Assembly (NCBI RefSeq): GCF_000187465.1
Contig: NZ_GL732439.1
Location: forward strand, 1,005,022-1,069,021
Direction of reading: 5' to 3'
Length of the DNA stretch: 64,000 nucleotides
Source: Streptococcus infantis ATCC 700779
GTDB taxonomy: Bacteria > Bacillota > Bacilli > Lactobacillales > Streptococcaceae
In this document: positions 60,816 through 64,000 of the stretch, one piece after another
How the letters are laid out: each line of letters opens with the position of its first letter
How positions within the stretch are numbered: position 1 is the stretch's first letter
Notes under the pieces: generated by a model
The model's input: the letters and a program-made list of their open reading frames with translations, nothing else
Database searches by the model: none
What the model was told of the DNA's origin: nothing
Translations under genes and position numbers: made by a program

Positions 60816-61798
60816 TTGTGCTCCTTTTTTGTAAAATAGTTTTGTAAAATAATTTCTTCTAAAGAAAGATTTGATATTTCAAAATCTTCTATATCTACAA
60901 GCTTATTGATTGATTCTAATGTCTCAAAGACAAAATCTCTAGGTATTTTTAGTATACATTCCGATTTTGTTTGAGAAATGACTACTACTCCTTTAACAGA
61001 GCATAACTCTGGTACCAAATCTAATGTCATTTTTATCTTTAAATATTTAAAATCAGAAAATTTAGATAAAATAACATCCATTGACTCCTGCAAAATAATT
61101 TTTCCTTTGTCAATGACGATTAATTCGTCACAAACAGACGAAATATCATCCATATCATGACTCGTTAAAATAATAGTAGTATGACATTCTTCATTCATTT
61201 TCTTTAAAAATGTTCTGATATCTTTTTTAGACTGTATATCTAACCCTATAGTAGGCTCGTCTAAAAATAATATTTCCGGACTTGTTAAAGATGCCGCGAT
61301 AAACTCCATTTTCATTTTTTGTCCAAGAGAGAGGGTCCGGACCTGCTGGTAAAGCTGATCTTTTACATTCAACAAATTGCTTAATTCCTGAATTCGTTCT
61401 TGTAAAATCGCCGGTTCTACCTCATATAAAGTACCAATCAATTGAAAATAATCCATAGCCGAAACATCTTGAAATAACTGTAATTTATTTCCTACTACTA
61501 TTGAAATTTTTTTTCTAAAATTTATACTTCTTTTAAATGGAATTTCTCCATTCACTTCTAATTTTCCGGAACTAGGATAAAGAGTCCCAGTCAACATTTT
61601 AATCGTTGTGGATTTACCAGCTCCATTACTCCCAATAAAGCCAACTATACTCCCTCTCTTAATCGTAAAACTAATATCTTGAACAGCTCGAATCGTTATT
61701 TGATTACGTTTCAAAAATCTCTTGATAAATGGGAGTCTTGAATCAAAATTATAAAAATTTTTAGATAAATTCTGAGCATTAATAACTATTTCACTCAT
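60812..61798 (-). CDS. ABC-2 transporter ATP-binding protein (COG4586-like)
   Basis: This is a 328-residue ATPase. Unlike short ABC-2 ATPases it has an N-terminal stretch before the Walker A (FIKRFLKRNQITIRAVQDISF), typical of the COG4586 group. Walker A GSNGAGKST, signature LSLGQKMKMEFIAA, Walker B EILFLDEPTIGLD, ILTSHD, and a C-terminal regulatory domain to the end. ATG at 61798 overlaps the small upstream ORF by eight bases. Confidence 0.88.
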   Translation of the reverse strand: MSEIVINAQNLSKNFYNFDSRLPFIKRFLKRNQITIRAVQDISFTIKRGSIVGFIGSNGAGKSTTIKMLTGTLYPSSGKLEVNGEIPFKRSINFRKKISIVVGNKLQLFQDVSAMDYFQLIGTLYEVEPAILQERIQELSNLLNVKDQLYQQVRTLSLGQKMKMEFIAASLTSPEILFLDEPTIGLDIQSKKDIRTFLKKMNEECHTTIILTSHDMDDISSVCDELIVIDKGKIILQESMDVILSKFSDFKYLKIKMTLDLVPELCSVKGVVVISQTKSECILKIPRDFVFETLESINKLVDIEDFEISNLSLEEIILQNYFTKKEHN

Positions 61799-61994
61799 AT
61801 ATCTCTCCTTTCGATAAAATATATTTACTTGTACTTTTTCCATACTTTACCAAAATGCTAAAGATTGAGCTAAAATCTTCGGGATGGGTAAAATAATATT
61901 TGTCTTTAAAAAGTTTCTCAAAACCTTCAAGGCGATTATTGAAATCATTAAATTTTGTATTGTCTAGCTGGTTGAATGTCTCTTTAATATCCAT
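61791..61994 (-). CDS. 67-residue unknown protein heading the ABC-2 operon
   Basis: This protein (MDIKETFNQLDNTKFNDFNN... ending KYILSKGEIYE) has many Asn, Asp, Lys and Phe, no membrane segment, no GG or Cys-rich leader signature. AAGGAG precedes the ATG and the stop overlaps the ATPase start, so it is a real operon member. It could be a regulator of the exporter, a peptide substrate, or the tail of a larger lost gene. Confidence 0.6.
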   Translation of the reverse strand: MDIKETFNQLDNTKFNDFNNRLEGFEKLFKDKYYFTHPEDFSSIFSILVKYGKSTSKYILSKGEIYE

Positions 61995-62119
61995 AAACTT
62001 TCTCCTTGATTCTTTATTTCACTTTATAAATAGAAGAGTGTCTATATATTTATAGATCCTCAAGAACTTGCATTTTATCAAGTATAAGTAGAATAGTATG
62101 TAAGGGTTTACATATTCGT

Positions 62120-62148
62120 ATTATATGATTATTTAAGGAATCCGTCAA
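62120..62148 (-). promoter_or_regulatory. Sigma-A promoter of the ABC-2 operon
   Basis: TTGACG (62148-62143), 17 bases, TATAAT (62125-62120) on the minus strand, leaving a leader of about 120 bases that contains a seven-codon ORF (ATG CAA GTT CTT GAG GAT CTA TAA). The rest of 61995-62660 holds only the R2 remnant and AT-rich DNA. Confidence 0.72.
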
Positions 62149-62385
62149 TTTTCCACATTATTATATGACAAAATGTATTTTTTAAAAATGCAAAAATCTA
62201 TGAGCAAGATGTTTGACTTCCTTTTTTAAAGTATATATATTTATATTAACCTTAGAAAAGAAAAAATGTTTGAACAGATATTCAATAATAATTACTTTTT
62301 TTAAAATTAAAATTCGAACTTTAAATTTTTATCTTTTTTATATTATTGAGTAACCTAAATTGCCCAATTTGTAAAATTTAGCTAG

Positions 62386-62424
62386 ACAAAAAAAGACATC
62401 CAAGAGAAATTTCTTAAATGTCTG
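62386..62424 (-). terminator. Terminator after rpsI remnant R2
   Basis: AGACAT..AAGA / TCTT..ATGTCT (62394-62405, 62412-62423) followed by seven T residues on the minus strand. Confidence 0.75.
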
Positions 62425-62448
62425 TAAACGTTGATATAAGCGTGTTGA

Positions 62449-62499
62449 TTAACGTTTTGATAATTGTGATGCTTTACGAGCTTTCTTAAGACCTGGTTT
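62449..62499 (-). repeat. rpsI 3'-end remnant R2
   Basis: 51 bases encoding KPGLKKARKASQLSKR then stop on the minus strand, nearly the C-terminus of ribosomal protein S9. The sequence upstream of Lys-Pro-Gly is not rpsI. Upstream similarity to R1 (GGATTTCAG, AAAATATGAAT) is beyond the rpsI part, suggesting related element ends. Confidence 0.75.
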
Positions 62500-62664
62500 G
62501 GAAAGTATGGATTTCAGTCGGACTAAAAACAGCGTAATATCAAGGATTTTCAGAACGATATCTACTGATTGATTTCATAAAATATGAATCAATAAATTAT
62601 AAATAGGGGAATAGTTTAAGTCTGTAAGCATTAAAATAATACACCCAACTTTGGTCACCGTTTT

Positions 62665-63246
62665 TTAGTTATTCACTCTTTTTTCAGATAGTGTTTTTAA
62701 AGTTAGGATGTAAAATGCCGCAATTAAAACACTATACATCATAATTGGAGGATAGACAATTAAGGATAGAATCAATCCCACTCCTTTAATTATTAGGTCA
62801 GGTATCAATAACTTTCTATATTGTGCGGTAGCTTCAAGTAATTCTTTCTGATCCATATTGGGTTTATCAATTACTTTATGTAAAAACCAGTTGGCTACTG
62901 TTGAAGCAACAACGATTAATCCGTAAAAGAGCTGTGCCGTATGGTTCATGAAATGACTACTAACGATTCCAGTAGCATAGGGCATAAATGAAACAAAAAA
63001 TAAAAGATACAAATTCCACCAAACAATTTGTGGGGAAATTCTCTCAACCTTTTCCCATAATGTGTTTAGCGCCATCCATAACGATCCCAACCAGAAAAAG
63101 GAAAGAAAATAAGCAAAGAAATTTTGCCGTAAATCCCAAAAAGCTTGAAGACTTGGTGTCGTTGGCTTTTCTAACTCTAAAATCAAAATGGTCATAATAA
63201 TTGCTATAACAGCATCTGTCAATGCAATTAATCTATCTTTCTTCAT
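62665..63246 (-). CDS. TMEM175 family (DUF1211) potassium channel-like protein
   Basis: This is a 193-residue membrane protein of the bacterial TMEM175 family. It begins MKKDRLIALTDAVIAIIMTILILEL, the F/L-S/T-D-A-V-x-A-I-x-x-T motif of the pore helix, followed by about five more hydrophobic segments. Bacterial members form K+ leak channels. ATG at 63246 is preferred; the site (AAAGG) is distant. Downstream lies remnant R2. The 63247-63646 gap upstream shows no ORF or clear signal. Confidence 0.82.
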   Translation of the reverse strand: MKKDRLIALTDAVIAIIMTILILELEKPTTPSLQAFWDLRQNFFAYFLSFFWLGSLWMALNTLWEKVERISPQIVWWNLYLLFFVSFMPYATGIVSSHFMNHTAQLFYGLIVVASTVANWFLHKVIDKPNMDQKELLEATAQYRKLLIPDLIIKGVGLILSLIVYPPIMMYSVLIAAFYILTLKTLSEKRVNN

Positions 63247-63646
63247 CAGATTACATCGCCTTTCATTTTGTAGCATTCTATCTCATCGTATAATATTTTT
63301 TAATCTTAAATATTAGATATTCATTTCATACTTTGAGTACAAACAAGATACACTAAAAAAACATGTATCTGTCATATCTTATTTAACTTTAGAAATATTC
63401 ATCCATCTAATCAATAAATATATCATATTTCACAATAAATGACTACTATCAAAGATACATTTTCTTTCAGATTTCTTCCTTTTCAACTTGGCTAACTTGA
63501 CCTGCATTACCTAGGTCTCTTTGCTTTAAATTATACTTTTTTCTTAAACATTTGATACGAGTAGGTATTTCTTATGGGAAAATTTCATCAAAAAATTTCA
63601 TAGATAAGTCCTATATATAATCATGGTAAAGTAGTAAAAATAGTTG

Positions 63647-63985
63647 TTATCCTAGTTGATTAAAAAAGTCTTTGATTTCCTCATCTTTTATAAAATAATA
63701 TATAATTTTCCCCTCTCTTCTAGTATCCAAGATGTTTTGATTGGCTAGTTTACGAAGATGGTGGGAGGCAGATGCCATACTGAGATTTAGTAAACAGGCT
63801 ATATCACAGACACAGAGTTCTTCAACAGCAAGGAGATAAAAGATGATATTTATCTGTTTATTATCGGTAAACTTTGATAAAATACGAAGTGATTTTTGGA
63901 CTTTTTCCTTTTCAAGGTAGTTCGTTGCGGTTGTAACATTTTGTTGATTAATAACATCCACTTGGCAGATACTATCTTTTTTCAT
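63647..63985 (-). CDS. cadX: ArsR/SmtB family metal repressor (CadC/CadX type)
   Basis: This is a 112-residue winged-helix repressor. The metal-box ELCVCDIACLLNLSMASASHHLRKL (about 56-80) is the CadC alpha-3/DNA-recognition signature, and Cys7 (SICQVDV) matches the extra N-terminal Cys of CadC that completes the Cd/Pb/Zn site. In streptococci the homologue cadX follows cadD; cadD would lie just beyond the window, which I cannot see. AGGAG precedes the ATG. Confidence 0.85.
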   Translation of the reverse strand: MKKDSICQVDVINQQNVTTATNYLEKEKVQKSLRILSKFTDNKQINIIFYLLAVEELCVCDIACLLNLSMASASHHLRKLANQNILDTRREGKIIYYFIKDEEIKDFFNQLG

Positions 63986-64000
63986 AATTTTTTCTCCTAG

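Noticed and set aside
61791..61994. 67-residue ORF as a double-glycine bacteriocin precursor
   Set aside because: No GG leader motif, no Cys/Gly-rich core, and no peptidase-containing ABC transporter nearby.
62033..62060. Seven-codon ORF in the ABC-2 operon leader as an attenuation peptide
   Set aside because: No ribosome-binding site and no terminator/antiterminator pair follows it.
1..64000. CRISPR arrays, tRNA, rRNA, intact insertion sequences
   Set aside because: No regularly spaced direct repeats, no tRNA/rRNA sequence and no transposase-like ORF were seen on either strand.

Overview
The window is a chromosomal segment of a mitis-group Streptococcus, close to S. mitis, S. oralis or S. 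pneumoniae. The evidence is the CiaRH two-component system, the PnrA nucleoside lipoprotein with its ABC transporter, the MacA/MacB-like efflux operon, BioY, KhpA, PepN, a DUF3270 protein and parE/plsY in pneumococcus-like order. Most genes lie on the minus strand, with good AGGAGG Shine-Dalgarno sites and sigma-A promoters. I saw no rRNA, tRNA or CRISPR array.

Layout. 1-4.8 kb: parE (cut by the window edge), a three-gene amino-acid ABC importer, and plsY. 4.8-12.6 kb: a nucleoside uptake and pyrimidine-nucleoside breakdown operon (methyltransferase, pdp, deoC, cdd, pnrA, ABC ATPase, two permeases). 12.6-14.9 kb: a small membrane protein, coaA, rpsT and a P-loop kinase. 14.9-20.6 kb: rpiA, deoB, DUF1697, punA, a CLC channel and deoD, with a striking tandem structured RNA leader before deoD. 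20.7-30.7 kb: a U32 protein, an ABC exporter pair, ciaRH, pepN, and an ASCH / PEP-utiliser-like / Nudix overlapping trio. Together the two nucleoside loci import nucleosides, split them into base and pentose phosphate, and feed ribose-5-P and deoxyribose-5-P into central metabolism.

30.8-44.5 kb is the main accessory region. It holds about 25 small minus-strand genes that look like polymorphic-toxin immunity genes (several SUKH/SMI1-KNR4 types, Imm26, Imm50, NTF2-fold, DUF4304, DUF6985-like, HEAT-like, LRR-like, and several I cannot name). There is no intact toxin gene. Several gaps between these genes carry short in-frame protein tails that look like debris of lost toxin-tip or immunity modules. 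44.5-58.4 kb returns to ordinary chromosome: SDR, DUF2829 (Tad2-like), aldo/keto reductase, DUF6287, metG, MacAB-like pump, gor, bioY with a probable BirA operator, ydbC, an ATP-cone protein, trmD, rimM, khpA and rpsP.

58.5-64 kb is AT-rich and looks acquired. An ABC-2 type exporter operon headed by a 67-codon unknown ORF is flanked by two degenerate 51-bp copies of what I recognise as the 3' end of rpsI (ribosomal protein S9), each followed by a terminator. rpsI is a known attachment site of streptococcal integrative elements, so these look like att scars of decayed or stacked elements. Further along lie a TMEM175-family channel and a CadC/CadX-type metal repressor at the window edge.
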